Positions 25,450 through 35,178 of a DNA stretch of 64,000 nt are shown here, one piece after another. The DNA lies in the NCBI RefSeq assembly GCF_003751265.1, contig NZ_RJKN01000005.1, positions 279,806 to 343,805 of the forward strand. The letters are read 5' to 3'. The notes beneath the pieces were generated by a model. It made no database searches and had not been told where the DNA came from. It saw nothing but the letters and a program-made list of their open reading frames with translations. How positions within the stretch are numbered: position 1 is the first letter of the stretch; each line of letters starts with the position of its first letter. The stretch comes from Pseudokineococcus lusitanus (lineage in GTDB: Bacteria; Actinomycetota; Actinomycetes; Actinomycetales; Quadrisphaeraceae). The position numbers were made by a program, and so were the translations under genes.

Positions 25450-28400
25450 ATGGGCACCACGGGTCCCCGGCGGCGGGTGCGTCGCGCGGCACGACGGGCG
25501 GCGGTGCTCCCGCTGCTCCTGCTCGCCCCGCTCCTCGTCGCCCCGCCGGTGACGGCCGCCCCGGCGTCGTCGTCGTCGACGTCGGCGGCCCCGGCCCCGG
25601 TGAGCGCCGACGTGCTGCCGACGGTGCAGGTCGACGGGGTGGTGTGGGACACGCTCGTCCTCGGCGGGACGGTGTACGCCACCGGCTCCTTCGCGCAGGC
25701 GCGGCCCGCCGGCGCCGCGCCGGGCACGCAGCTGACGCCGCGGTCGAACGTCCTGGCCTTCGACCTCGCGACGGGCGAGCTCCTCACCGGCTGGGACGCG
25801 GTCCTCGACGGCCAGGGCCTCGCGCTCGCGGCGTCGGCCGACGGCAGCCGCATCTTCGTCGGCGGTGACTTCGCCGCCGTGGACGGGGTGCCCCGCAACC
25901 GCCTGGCCGCGCTGGACGCCCGCACGGGTGACCTCGTGACGGGGTGGAAGGCCAACGCCGGCGCCCGCGTCCGTGCGCTCGCCGTGAGCGGCGACACCCT
26001 CTACGTCGGCGGCGTCTTCACGACGCTCGCGGGCCAGGCCCGCACCCGGCTGGGAGCGGTCTCCGCCACGACGGGGGCGCCGACGACGTGGGCGCCGACC
26101 GCCGACGCCGAGGTGACGGCGCTCGCCGTGCCAGAGGGCACCGGGTCCGTCGTCGTCGCGGGCCGTTTCACGACGCTCGACGACCAGGTCGCCCGCGGCA
26201 GCGGGGCGGTCGACGCCGTCACCGGCGCGAGCCGGCCGTGGGCCGTCAACGCGACGATCCAGAACTACGGCCCGGACTCGGCGATCTACTCGCTGACGAC
26301 GAGCGGCGGCCAGGTCTTCGGCTCGGGGTACGACTTCGGCGGGCCCAGCGACTTCGAGAACACCTTCGCCGCGGACGCCGCCACGGGGACCCTGCAGTGG
26401 GTGGCCGGGTGCTACGGCGACACCTACGACACGGCTCCCGTGGGGGGCGTCCTCTACTCCGTGGGCCACCCGCACAACTGCTCGGCGATCGGTGGCAACC
26501 CCGAGACGAGCCCGCGCTCGTGGCAGCGCGCCATGGTGACGACGACGGCGCCGGCCGCGGACGGCTCGACGAACGTCGGCGGGCCCTTCCCCGGGCAGCC
26601 GCGCCCCGAGCTCCTCGCGTGGACGCCCGAGCTGGCCGCGGGCACGGTCACCGGGCAGCAGCAGGGTGCGTGGACGGTCAGCGCGACGGACGGCTACGTC
26701 GTCCTCGGCGGCGAGTTCCCCACCGTCAACGGCGTGGCCCAGCAGGGGCTCGTCCGCTTCGTGCCCCGCGCCGCCTCCCCCCGCCGGGAGGGCCCCAACG
26801 GCTACACCGACCTGGCACCGGCCGTCACGGCCACGGCGCCGGGCGTCCTGCGGGCGTCGTGGCGCGCGGCGTACGACCGCGACGACCGCGTCCTGACGTA
26901 CGAGCTGCTCCGGGGGGAGAAGCTGTCCACGGCGACCGTCGTGGGTCGCCGCACGGCGTCCACGGCCTGGTGGTCCCGGCCGACCCTGGCCCTCTCGGAC
27001 GCCACCGTCCCCGCCGGCGCCCCGCAGACCTACCGCGTGCGGGTGGCCGACGCCGACGGCAACGTCCTCGTCGGCCCGAAGGTGACCGTCGACGGCCCGG
27101 CGACCGCCGCCACGCCGAGCCCCTCCGCCGACGCGGTGGTCGCCGACGGCGCCACGGCGTACTGGCGGCTCGGCGAGCCGTCGGGCACACGCGCCTTCGA
27201 CCTCGTCGGCGCCGACGACCTCGTGCTGCCGACGTCGGCCGCGCGCGGCGCCGCGGGCGTCCTGGCCGGCGACGCGGCGACGACCTTCGCGGGGAGCGGG
27301 TCGCTGCAGGGCGTCTCGACGACGGCGCAGGCCGCGCCGCAGACGTACTCCGTCGAGGCGTGGTTCCGCACGACGAGCCGCCGCGGCGGCAAGGTCGTCG
27401 GCGTCGGGAGCAGCCGGACCGGCGCCAGCGCCACGACGGACCGCAACGTCTACCTCACGAGCTCGGGCCAGCTCGTCCACGCCGTCAGCACCGGCGGCAC
27501 GGTGCGCGGCGTCCAGAGCGCCGCCGCCTACAACGACGGGCGGTGGCACCACCTCGTCGCCTCGCTCGGGGCGGACGGGATGCAGCTGTCCGTCGACGGC
27601 GTCCTCGTGGGGCGTCGGGCCGACGTGACGTCCGCCCGGTCCCTCACGGGCTACTGGCGTGTCGGCGGGGACTCGCTGTCCGGCTGGCCACTGCGGCCGG
27701 CGTCGGACGCGCTCGCCGGGACCGTCGACGAGGTGGCGGTCTACCCGACCGTGCTGACGACGGGCCAGGTGCGGTCCCACGCCGCGGCCGGCGGCCTCGC
27801 CGCCCCGAACGACGTCCCCACGGCGGTCGCGACGGTCACGCCCTCGTGGTCGTCCGTGCAGCTCGACGGCACCGCCTCGAGCGACCCCGACGGCCGGGTC
27901 GTCGCGTGGGCCTGGGACCTGGGCGACGGGTCGACGACGACCGGGGCCACGGCCCGCCACACCTACGCGGCGGCCGGCCGGTACACGGTGACCCTCGTCG
28001 TCACCGACGACCGTGGCGCCACGGCCCGCACGACCGCGGTCGTCGACGTCGTCGAGCCGCCCAACACGGCCCCCACGGCGACGGTCGCCGCGAGCACGGG
28101 CGGCCTGGACGTCTCCCTCGACGGCAGCGGGTCGACGGACGCCGACGGCCGGGTCGTCGCGTGGGCCTGGGACCTCGGCGACGGGCAGGTGGCCGCGGGG
28201 GAGCGGGTCCGGCACACCTACGCCGCGGGCGGCACCTACGTCGTCACCCTCACGGCCACCGACGACGACGGCGCCACCGCGACCGCGAGCCGCACCGTCG
28301 AGGTGGTCGCGCCGCCGGTGGTCCCCGCGGGGACCGTCGCCTGGGACACCTTCGCCCGCACCGTCGCCGGCGGGCTCGGCACGGCCGAGCTCGGCGGCGC

Positions 28401-28974
28401 GTGGACGACGACCGGGGCCGCGGGCGGGACCTCCGTCGACGGTGCCGCCGGGGTGCTCTCCGTGGCCGCCGGCCGTGCCGTCAGCGGCCGGCTGGCGTCC
28501 GTGGCCGCGGGGGACGTCTCGCTGACGACGACCGTGCGGCCCGACGCCCTGCCCACGGGCGGCGGCGTCTTCGTGGCGGGCGCGGTGCGGGCGGGGACCG
28601 ACGGCGAGTACCGCGCCAAGGTGCGGGTGCTCGCCGACGGGTCCGTGACCCTCGGGCTGGCCCGCACCGACGGCACGGCCGAGACGACGCTGGCCGCGCC
28701 CGTGGCCGTGCCGGGGCTCGTGGTGGCGCCCGGCGCCGGCCTGCGGCTCCGCCTCGAGGCCGTGGGCACCGACCCGACGATGCTGCGGGCCCGGGCGTGG
28801 GCCGAGGGCACGGCGGAGCCGGACGGCTGGCAGCGCACGGCCACCGACGCCACGGCGTCCCGCCAGGGGCCCGGCGGCGTCGGGCTGTGGGCGTACCTCT
28901 CCGGCTCGTCGACGGCCCCGGTCGCCCTGCGCGTCGACGACCTCGCCGCGGGCACCGGCGTCGCCCGGCGGTGA
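25450..28974 (+). CDS. Large secreted propeller-like/LamG/PKD surface protein 2
   Basis: Predicted 1174 aa with a GAGGAGG ribosome site. A signal peptide (about 1-38) leads into the propeller-like domain (45-450), an FN3-like segment (455-550), LamG (553-787), two PKD domains (788-870 and 872-953, each with a WDLGDG core) and the C-terminal beta-sandwich-like module (957-1174, ending in LWAYLSGSSTAPVALR). Cys321 and Cys344 are the only cysteines seen and frame the GHPHNC signature. It is very similar throughout to protein 3, so the pair arose by tandem duplication. No anchor motif is visible. Likely a matrix or adhesion protein; enzymatic activity of the N-terminal domain is possible but unproven. 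Confidence 0.83.
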   Translation: MGTTGPRRRVRRAARRAAVLPLLLLAPLLVAPPVTAAPASSSSTSAAPAPVSADVLPTVQVDGVVWDTLVLGGTVYATGSFAQARPAGAAPGTQLTPRSNVLAFDLATGELLTGWDAVLDGQGLALAASADGSRIFVGGDFAAVDGVPRNRLAALDARTGDLVTGWKANAGARVRALAVSGDTLYVGGVFTTLAGQARTRLGAVSATTGAPTTWAPTADAEVTALAVPEGTGSVVVAGRFTTLDDQVARGSGAVDAVTGASRPWAVNATIQNYGPDSAIYSLTTSGGQVFGSGYDFGGPSDFENTFAADAATGTLQWVAGCYGDTYDTAPVGGVLYSVGHPHNCSAIGGNPETSPRSWQRAMVTTTAPAADGSTNVGGPFPGQPRPELLAWTPELAAGTVTGQQQGAWTVSATDGYVVLGGEFPTVNGVAQQGLVRFVPRAASPRREGPNGYTDLAPAVTATAPGVLRASWRAAYDRDDRVLTYELLRGEKLSTATVVGRRTASTAWWSRPTLALSDATVPAGAPQTYRVRVADADGNVLVGPKVTVDGPATAATPSPSADAVVADGATAYWRLGEPSGTRAFDLVGADDLVLPTSAARGAAGVLAGDAATTFAGSGSLQGVSTTAQAAPQTYSVEAWFRTTSRRGGKVVGVGSSRTGASATTDRNVYLTSSGQLVHAVSTGGTVRGVQSAAAYNDGRWHHLVASLGADGMQLSVDGVLVGRRADVTSARSLTGYWRVGGDSLSGWPLRPASDALAGTVDEVAVYPTVLTTGQVRSHAAAGGLAAPNDVPTAVATVTPSWSSVQLDGTASSDPDGRVVAWAWDLGDGSTTTGATARHTYAAAGRYTVTLVVTDDRGATARTTAVVDVVEPPNTAPTATVAASTGGLDVSLDGSGSTDADGRVVAWAWDLGDGQVAAGERVRHTYAAGGTYVVTLTATDDDGATATASRTVEVVAPPVVPAGTVAWDTFARTVAGGLGTAELGGAWTTTGAAGGTSVDGAAGVLSVAAGRAVSGRLASVAAGDVSLTTTVRPDALPTGGGVFVAGAVRAGTDGEYRAKVRVLADGSVTLGLARTDGTAETTLAAPVAVPGLVVAPGAGLRLRLEAVGTDPTMLRARAWAEGTAEPDGWQRTATDATASRQGPGGVGLWAYLSGSSTAPVALRVDDLAAGTGVARR

Positions 28975-29296
28975 CCCGACGGGGCGCCGGGGGAGGGGCC
29001 TCCAGGAGGTCCCCGTCCGCGCCGATGACCCGGGGGCGGGCACCGTCGGCCCGTCGGTGCGGCGCCCCGGGCCGCCACCGACGGCCACCGCGCTGCGCGA
29101 CGACGACGTCCGGGCCACCCGGCCCGGAGGTCCGGGGACGGGCACCCACCTCACCGCCGGTGAGGGCATCGGCCGTCCGGGTGGCTCTGCGCTGCGTGCG
29201 ATGACGCAGCGTGAGAGGCGACCTACTCTCGACAGAGCACCGGGCCGACCGGTGCCCGAGGACGGCGGGCCGGCGAGCCGGCGGCGAGGAGAAGCC
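28975..29296. other. Intergenic region with the promoter of secreted protein 3
   Basis: 322 bp without a credible gene. A -10-like TACTCT (29224-29229) sits in a block resembling the promoter of protein 2 (shared GCGTGA..., CGACCTAC and CTCG). A 7-bp hairpin GCACCGG/CCGGTGC (29237-29255) follows at the expected mRNA 5' end. The final CGGCGAGGAGAAGCC before the ATG also resembles the protein 2 leader. Confidence 0.5.
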
Positions 29297-32200
29297 ATGA
29301 GCACCACGGGTCACCGGCGGCGCGCCGCGCGCTGGGCGGCGGTCCTGCCGCTGCTGCTCGTCGCCCCCCTCGCGAGCCTGCCGCCCGCCACGGCGGCCAC
29401 GACGACGACCACGACGGCCCCGGCGGCCGTGAGCGCCGACGTGCTGCCCACCGTCCAGGTGGACGGCGTCGTCTGGGACACGCTCGTCGTCGGCGGCACC
29501 GTCTACGACACAGGCAAGTTCGCCCAGGCGCGCCCGGCCGGCGCGGCCCCGGGCACCCAGCTGACGGCGCGGTCGAACATCCTCGCCTTCGACCTCGCGA
29601 CGGGGAACCTCCTCACCACCTGGAACGCCTCGCTCGACGGGCAGGGCCTCGCGCTCGCCGCCTCGGCGGACGGCAGCCGGATCTTCGTCGGCGGCGACTT
29701 CGCCACCGTCAACGGCACCGCCCGCGCCCGGGTGGCCGCGCTCGACGCGCGCACCGGCGCGCTCGTCACCGGCTTCCGGGCCAACGCCAACGCCCGCGTC
29801 CGCGCCCTCGCCGTCCGCGGCGACACCCTCTACGTCGGCGGTATCTTCACGACGCTGGCCGGGCAGGCCCGCACGCGGCTCGGGGCCGTCTCGGCCGTCA
29901 CCGGCGCCCTGACGACGTGGGCGCCCACCGCCGACGCCGAGGTCATGGCGCTCGCCGTGCCCGCCGGCACGGGCTCCGTCGTCGCCGCCGGCCGCTTCGC
30001 CACGCTCAACGGGCAGACCGCCCGGGGCAGCGGCGCCCTCGAGGCCGGGGGCACGGGCGCCTCCCGTCCCTGGGCCGCGAACGCCACCATCCAGAACTAC
30101 GGGGCCGACTCGGCGATCTACTCGCTGTCGACGAGCGGCTCCCAGGTCTTCGGCTCCGGCTACGACTACTACGGGCCGAGCGACTTCGAGAACACCTTCG
30201 CCGCGGACGCGGCCACGGGCACCCTCCAGTGGGTCGCCGGCTGCTACGGCGACACCTACGACACCGCCCCGGTCGGCGGCGTCCTGTACTCCGTCGGGCA
30301 CCCGCACAACTGCTCGGCCATCGGCGGCAACCCCGAGACGACGCCGCGCAGCTTCCAGCGCGCCATGGTGACGACGACGGCGCCGGCCGCGGACGGCTCG
30401 ACCAACGTCGGCGGCCCCTTCCCGGGCCGGGCCCGTCCCGACCTCCTCGCCTGGACCCCGGACCTGGCTTCGGGCAAGGTCACCGGCCAGCAGCAGGCCG
30501 CCTGGACCGTCAGCGCCACGAGCGGCTACGTCGTCCTCGGCGGCGAGTTCCCCACCGTCAACGGCACGGCGCAGCAGGGCCTCGTCCGCTTCGCCGCGCG
30601 GGCGTCGTCGCCGCGCAAGCAGGGCCCGAACGGCTACACCGAGCTCGCGCCGACGGCCACGGCCACCGCGCCGGGGACGCTGCGGCTCGCCTGGCGCGCC
30701 GCCTTCGACCGCGACGACCGCGTCCTCACCTACGAGCTGCTCCGTGGCGAGAAGCTGAGCACCGCCACGGTCGTCGGCCGCCGCACGGCCCCCTCGGCCT
30801 GGTGGTCGCGGCCCACGCTCGCGCTGTCGGACAGCACCGCCCCCGCGGGGACGACGCAGACCTACCGCGTGCGGGTCAGCGACCCCGACGGCAACACCAT
30901 GGTCAGCGCGACGACGACGGCGACCGCCCCGGGCTCGACCGCGACGCCCAGCCCCTACGCCGACGCCGTCCTCGCCGACGGCGCCACGTCCCTGTGGCGC
31001 CTGGGCGAGGCCTCCGGCCCGACGGCCTTCGACTCGGCCGGCGCCGACGACCTCACGCTCCCCGTGAGCGCCGTCCGCGGCGCCGACGGCGCCGTGACCG
31101 GCGACACGGCGACGACCTTCGCCGGCACCGCCGCCCTGCAGGGCGTCTCGACCGTCGCGCAGCCGGGCCCGAACACCTTCTCCGTCGAGTCGTGGGTGCG
31201 CACCACCTCGACGCAGGGCGGCAAGCTCGTCGGCTTCGGCAACAGCCGGACCGCCGGGTCCACCTCGTACGACCGGCACGTCTACATGACGCCGGGCGGC
31301 CAGCTCGTCTTCGGCGTCTACCCCGGCACCGCCCGCACCGTGCAGAGCACCGCCGCCTACAACGACGGCCGCTGGCACCACGTCGTCGCCACGCTCGGCG
31401 CGGGCGGCATGCAGCTCTACGTCGACGGCACCCTCGTCGGCGCCCGGACGGACACCACCGCGGGCCAGGCCTACACCGGCTGGTGGCACGTCGGCGGCGA
31501 CACCCTGGGCGGCTGGCCGGGCCGGGGCACGCCCGACTCCCTCGCCGGCACGGTCGACGAGGTCGCCGTGTACCCGACCGTGCTGACGACCGCGCAGGTG
31601 CGCGCCCACGCCGCCGCGGGCGGCGCGGCCGCCCCCAACGACGCGCCCGTCGCCGCCGCGACGGCCACGACCTCGGGCCTGTCGGTGCAGCTCGACGGCA
31701 CCGCCTCGAGCGACCCCGACGGCCGGGTCGCCTCCTGGTCCTGGGCCCTCGGCGACGGGACGACCACGACGGGCGCGACCGCGACGCACACCTACGCCGC
31801 GGCCGGCCGCTACACCGTCACCCTCACCGTCACCGACGACCGCGGCGCGAGCACCAGCACCACCCGCGTCGTCGAGGTCACGGCACCCGCCAACACGGCG
31901 CCGACGGCGGCCCTCGCCGCGACGACGTCCGACCTGTCCGTGCAGCTCGACGGCACGGGCTCCGCTGACGCCGACGGCCGGGTCGTCTCGTGGACGTGGG
32001 ACCTCGGCGACGGGGAGACCGCCACCGGCGCGACGACGAGCCACACCTACTCGGCGGCCGGCCGCTACACCGTCACCCTCACCGTCGCGGACGACGCGGG
32101 CGCCACGGCGACCGCCACCCGCACCGTCGAGGTGACGGCCCCGCCGGTCGCCCCCGCCGTCCCGGCGGGCACGGTGGCCGCCGACACCTTCACCCGCTCG

Positions 32201-32818
32201 GTGACGGGCGGGCTCGGCACCGCCGAGGTCGGCGGTGCGTGGACGACGTCCGGCTCCGGCTCGAGCGCCGCCGTCGACGGCACGGCCGGTGCGGTCACCG
32301 TCGGGGCCGGCCGCGCGGGCACCGCCCGCCTCGCCGACGTCTCGGCGGGCGACGTCTCGCTCGCCACGACCGCCCGCTTCCCCGCCCTGCCCACCGGCGG
32401 CGGCGCCTACGTCGCCGGCACGGTGCGGGCCGGCGCGGACGGCGAGTACCGCGCCAAGGTGCGGGTGCTGGCCGACGGCTCGGTGACGCTGGGGCTCACC
32501 CGGCTCGACGGCTCCACCGAGACCACGCTGGCCGCCGCGACGACCGTGGCGGGGCTGACGGTCGACCCGGCCGCCGGCGCCACCGGGCTCCGGCTGCGCG
32601 TCGAGGCGGTCGGCTCCTCCCCGACGACCCTGCGGGCGCGGGTGTGGGCCGAGGGCGCCGCCGAGCCCGCCACGTGGCAGCGCACGGCGACCGACGCGAC
32701 CGCGGCACGCCAGGCGCCTGGGAGCATCGGGCTGTGGACGTACCTCTCCGGCTCGTCGACGGCCCCGGTCGTCGTCCGCCACGACGACCTCTCGGCCACG
32801 ACGGCGACCACGCGGTGA
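29297..32818 (+). CDS. Large secreted propeller-like/LamG/PKD surface protein 3
   Basis: Predicted 1173 aa, co-linear with protein 2: signal peptide (1-36), propeller-like domain (45-450), FN3-like segment, LamG (551-781, with GRWHHVVATL), PKD (783-863), PKD (865-950) and C-terminal module (953-1173). Cys316 and Cys339 hold the same 23-residue spacing as in the paralogues. I start at the ATG at 29297, with a GAGGAG site, because the upstream frame is not signal-like and lies in the promoter. The stop overlaps the next glycosyltransferase (GTGA), linking the protein directly to polymer synthesis. Confidence 0.83.
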   Translation: MSTTGHRRRAARWAAVLPLLLVAPLASLPPATAATTTTTTAPAAVSADVLPTVQVDGVVWDTLVVGGTVYDTGKFAQARPAGAAPGTQLTARSNILAFDLATGNLLTTWNASLDGQGLALAASADGSRIFVGGDFATVNGTARARVAALDARTGALVTGFRANANARVRALAVRGDTLYVGGIFTTLAGQARTRLGAVSAVTGALTTWAPTADAEVMALAVPAGTGSVVAAGRFATLNGQTARGSGALEAGGTGASRPWAANATIQNYGADSAIYSLSTSGSQVFGSGYDYYGPSDFENTFAADAATGTLQWVAGCYGDTYDTAPVGGVLYSVGHPHNCSAIGGNPETTPRSFQRAMVTTTAPAADGSTNVGGPFPGRARPDLLAWTPDLASGKVTGQQQAAWTVSATSGYVVLGGEFPTVNGTAQQGLVRFAARASSPRKQGPNGYTELAPTATATAPGTLRLAWRAAFDRDDRVLTYELLRGEKLSTATVVGRRTAPSAWWSRPTLALSDSTAPAGTTQTYRVRVSDPDGNTMVSATTTATAPGSTATPSPYADAVLADGATSLWRLGEASGPTAFDSAGADDLTLPVSAVRGADGAVTGDTATTFAGTAALQGVSTVAQPGPNTFSVESWVRTTSTQGGKLVGFGNSRTAGSTSYDRHVYMTPGGQLVFGVYPGTARTVQSTAAYNDGRWHHVVATLGAGGMQLYVDGTLVGARTDTTAGQAYTGWWHVGGDTLGGWPGRGTPDSLAGTVDEVAVYPTVLTTAQVRAHAAAGGAAAPNDAPVAAATATTSGLSVQLDGTASSDPDGRVASWSWALGDGTTTTGATATHTYAAAGRYTVTLTVTDDRGASTSTTRVVEVTAPANTAPTAALAATTSDLSVQLDGTGSADADGRVVSWTWDLGDGETATGATTSHTYSAAGRYTVTLTVADDAGATATATRTVEVTAPPVAPAVPAGTVAADTFTRSVTGGLGTAEVGGAWTTSGSGSSAAVDGTAGAVTVGAGRAGTARLADVSAGDVSLATTARFPALPTGGGAYVAGTVRAGADGEYRAKVRVLADGSVTLGLTRLDGSTETTLAAATTVAGLTVDPAAGATGLRLRVEAVGSSPTTLRARVWAEGAAEPATWQRTATDATAARQAPGSIGLWTYLSGSSTAPVVVRHDDLSATTATTR

Positions 32819-34044
32819 CCGGGCGCCCGGCGGTCGCGGGGGCGTCCGCCCCCGCGACGCCGGGGCGGCCCGGGGGAGGGGCGGCCCGTCCGCGGGTGCT
32901 CGTCACCCACCCCTCGGCCGAGCTGTACGGCTCGGACCGGATGCTCGCCGAGTCCGTGCACGGGCTCGTCGACGCCGGCACGGACGTCGTCGTGGCCCTG
33001 CCGTCCCGGGGGCCGCTCGTGCCGCTGCTCGAGGCCGCCGGCGCGACCGTGGTCGGCACGTCGGTGCCGGTGCTGCGCAAGTCCTCGCTCCGGCCCGCCG
33101 GCGCCCTGCGCCTGGCCGTCGACGGCGTCCGCGGCCTCGTCGGCGCGCTCGCGCTCCTGCGGGCGGGGCGACCCGCCGCCGTCTACGTCAGCACCCAGGT
33201 GCAGCCCCTGTGGCTGCTCGCCGGGCGGCTCGCGGGGGTGCCCGTCGTCGGGCACGTCCACGAGGCCGAGGGCGCCGCGGCGCGCCTGCTGCGGCGGGCG
33301 CTCGCCTCCCCGCTGCGGGGCGCGGCCACGGTGCTCGTCAACAGCCGGTACGCGGGCGACGTCCTCGTCGGCTCCGAGCCGGCGCTGGCCGGGCGGCCCG
33401 TCGTGGTCCCCAACGGCGTCGCGGGCCCGCCCGACGGCCCGACGCCGCTCGAGGTCCCCGCCCCGGGCGCCCCCGTCCGGCTCGTGTACGTCGGCCGGCT
33501 CTCCGAGCGCAAGGGCGTCCTCGTCGCCGTGGAGGCCCTCGCCGAGCTGCGGCGGCGCGGCGTCGACGCGTCGCTCGACCTCGTCGGCGACGTCTTCGCC
33601 GAGCACGCCGCCTTCGGCGAGCGCCTCGACGCCGCGCTGGCGGACCCCGCCCTCGTCGGCCACGTGCACCGTCACGGGTTCGTGCCGGCGGTGTGGCCGC
33701 GGCTGGCGGCGGCCACCGTCGTCCTCGTCCCGTCGCTGCTGCCCGAGCCCTTCGGCAACACCGCGGTCGAGGCGGTCCTCGCCGGCCGCCCGGTCGTGGC
33801 CTCCTCGACGGGCGGGCTGCCCGAGGCCCTGGCCGGCTGCGGCGCCTCCCGCCTCGTGCCGCCGGGGGAGCCCGGCGCGGTCGCCGACGCCGTCGAGGCC
33901 GTCCTCGCCGGCGGCCCGCGCACGGTCGAGGCCGCCGCCCGCGACGCCGTCCTGCTCGCCGACCGGCACGCCCCCGGGGGGTACCGGGAGGCCGTCGCCG
34001 GGGCCGTCCTCGCGGCGGTCGCGCCCGCCGGGGCCGCGCGGTGA
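32815..34044 (+). CDS. Glycosyltransferase family 4 (GT-B)
   Basis: Predicted 409 aa. The N-terminal domain has HPSAELYGSDRML, an acceptor-side motif of GT4 enzymes. The C-terminal donor domain has VYVGRLSERKGVLV and the E-x7-E element PEPFGNTAVEAVLAGRPVV. It adds a sugar to a lipid-linked intermediate on the cytoplasmic side. It is translationally coupled to secreted protein 3 upstream and the GT2 gene downstream. Donor and acceptor are unknown. Confidence 0.9.
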   Translation: MTGRPAVAGASAPATPGRPGGGAARPRVLVTHPSAELYGSDRMLAESVHGLVDAGTDVVVALPSRGPLVPLLEAAGATVVGTSVPVLRKSSLRPAGALRLAVDGVRGLVGALALLRAGRPAAVYVSTQVQPLWLLAGRLAGVPVVGHVHEAEGAAARLLRRALASPLRGAATVLVNSRYAGDVLVGSEPALAGRPVVVPNGVAGPPDGPTPLEVPAPGAPVRLVYVGRLSERKGVLVAVEALAELRRRGVDASLDLVGDVFAEHAAFGERLDAALADPALVGHVHRHGFVPAVWPRLAAATVVLVPSLLPEPFGNTAVEAVLAGRPVVASSTGGLPEALAGCGASRLVPPGEPGAVADAVEAVLAGGPRTVEAAARDAVLLADRHAPGGYREAVAGAVLAAVAPAGAAR

Positions 34045-35027
34045 CCGCCGCGGCGCCCCGCGTCGTCGTCGCCGTCCTCACCTACCGCCGGCCCGAGGAC
34101 CTGCGGGAGGTGCTGCCCGAGGTCGCCGCCCAGTGCGCGGCGCAGACCGCGGCCGGGACGCCGTCGCGCGTCCTCGTCGTCGACAACGACCCGGACGGCT
34201 CGGCGCTGCCCGAGGTCGCGGCGCTCGGCCTCGCCGGCGTGGACGTCGTCCACGAGCCGGAGCCCGGCATCGCCGCGGCCCGCAACCGCGCGCTCGACGC
34301 GGCGGACGGGGCGGGGGACGACGTCCTCGTCTTCCTCGACGACGACGAGCGGCCCTGCGAGGGGTGGCTCGGCCTGCTGCTCTCCACCTGGCGCGCGGAG
34401 GGGGGCGGCGCAGTCGTCGGGCCCGTCGTGTCCCGCTTCCCGGGCGAGCCGGCGCCGTGGGTGCACGCCGGGGGCTTCTTCACCCGGCGGCGCCTCGCGA
34501 CGGGGACCCGGGTCGACGTCGCCGCGACCAACAACCTCCTCCTCGACCTCGCGCAGGTCCGGGCGGCCGCGCCGGGCGGGCTGCGCTTCGACGCGCGCTT
34601 CGGCGTCTCGGGCGGCTCGGACACGCTCTTCACGCGACTCCTGCACGCCTCGGGCGCCGAGCTCGTGTGGTGCGACGAGGCCGTCGTCACCGACGTCGTG
34701 CCCGTCTCGCGCACGACCCGCTCCTGGGTCCTGCGCCGCCAGCTCCGCAGCGGCAACTCCCACGCCCGCGTCGAGGTCGTCGTCGCACCCTCCGCGCCCG
34801 CCCGCGTCCTCGCGCGGAGCGCCTGCGCCGGGCGTGGCCTCCTGCGCGTCGTCGCGGGCGCCGGCGGGACGGTGGCCGGCACCGTGCGCGGCGACACGTC
34901 GATGCAGGCGCGCGGCGCCAAGGCCCTGGCCCGCGGCACCGGGATGCTCGGCGGCGCGCTGGGGTGGACCTACGCCGAGTACCGGCGCCCGACGACGAAG
35001 CCCCCGTCGGCGGTCGACGGCAGCTGA
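34041..35027 (+). CDS. Glycosyltransferase family 2 (GT-A)
   Basis: Predicted 328 aa. The GT-A start VVVAVLTYRRPEDL, the VDND element, the EPGIAAARNRAL segment and the DDDE metal-binding cluster (about residues 100-103) mark a GT2 enzyme. No long membrane domain is seen. It is the last gene of the plus-strand run that starts at 29297 and precedes the DUF222-HNH gene. Confidence 0.9.
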   Translation: MTAAAPRVVVAVLTYRRPEDLREVLPEVAAQCAAQTAAGTPSRVLVVDNDPDGSALPEVAALGLAGVDVVHEPEPGIAAARNRALDAADGAGDDVLVFLDDDERPCEGWLGLLLSTWRAEGGGAVVGPVVSRFPGEPAPWVHAGGFFTRRRLATGTRVDVAATNNLLLDLAQVRAAAPGGLRFDARFGVSGGSDTLFTRLLHASGAELVWCDEAVVTDVVPVSRTTRSWVLRRQLRSGNSHARVEVVVAPSAPARVLARSACAGRGLLRVVAGAGGTVAGTVRGDTSMQARGAKALARGTGMLGGALGWTYAEYRRPTTKPPSAVDGS

Positions 35028-35178
35028 CCGCTCGCACGCCTCCGCTCCGTCGGTGAGGGCTCCGTCCCTCGTCGCAGAAGGGCTGGGGCGTCCCGGGCCG
35101 AGACGTGCACGCGCGTCCATGTCGTCGACCTCGTCGCGCCGCCGAGCCGACGCCCTCCACGGTCTGGCGGTCATCGGG

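Noticed and set aside
21112..29307. Giant minus-strand open frame of about 2700 codons
   Set aside because: It is the mirror of the GC-rich secreted-protein genes; composition is Arg/Gly/Val/Asp low-complexity, with no domains and no ribosome site.
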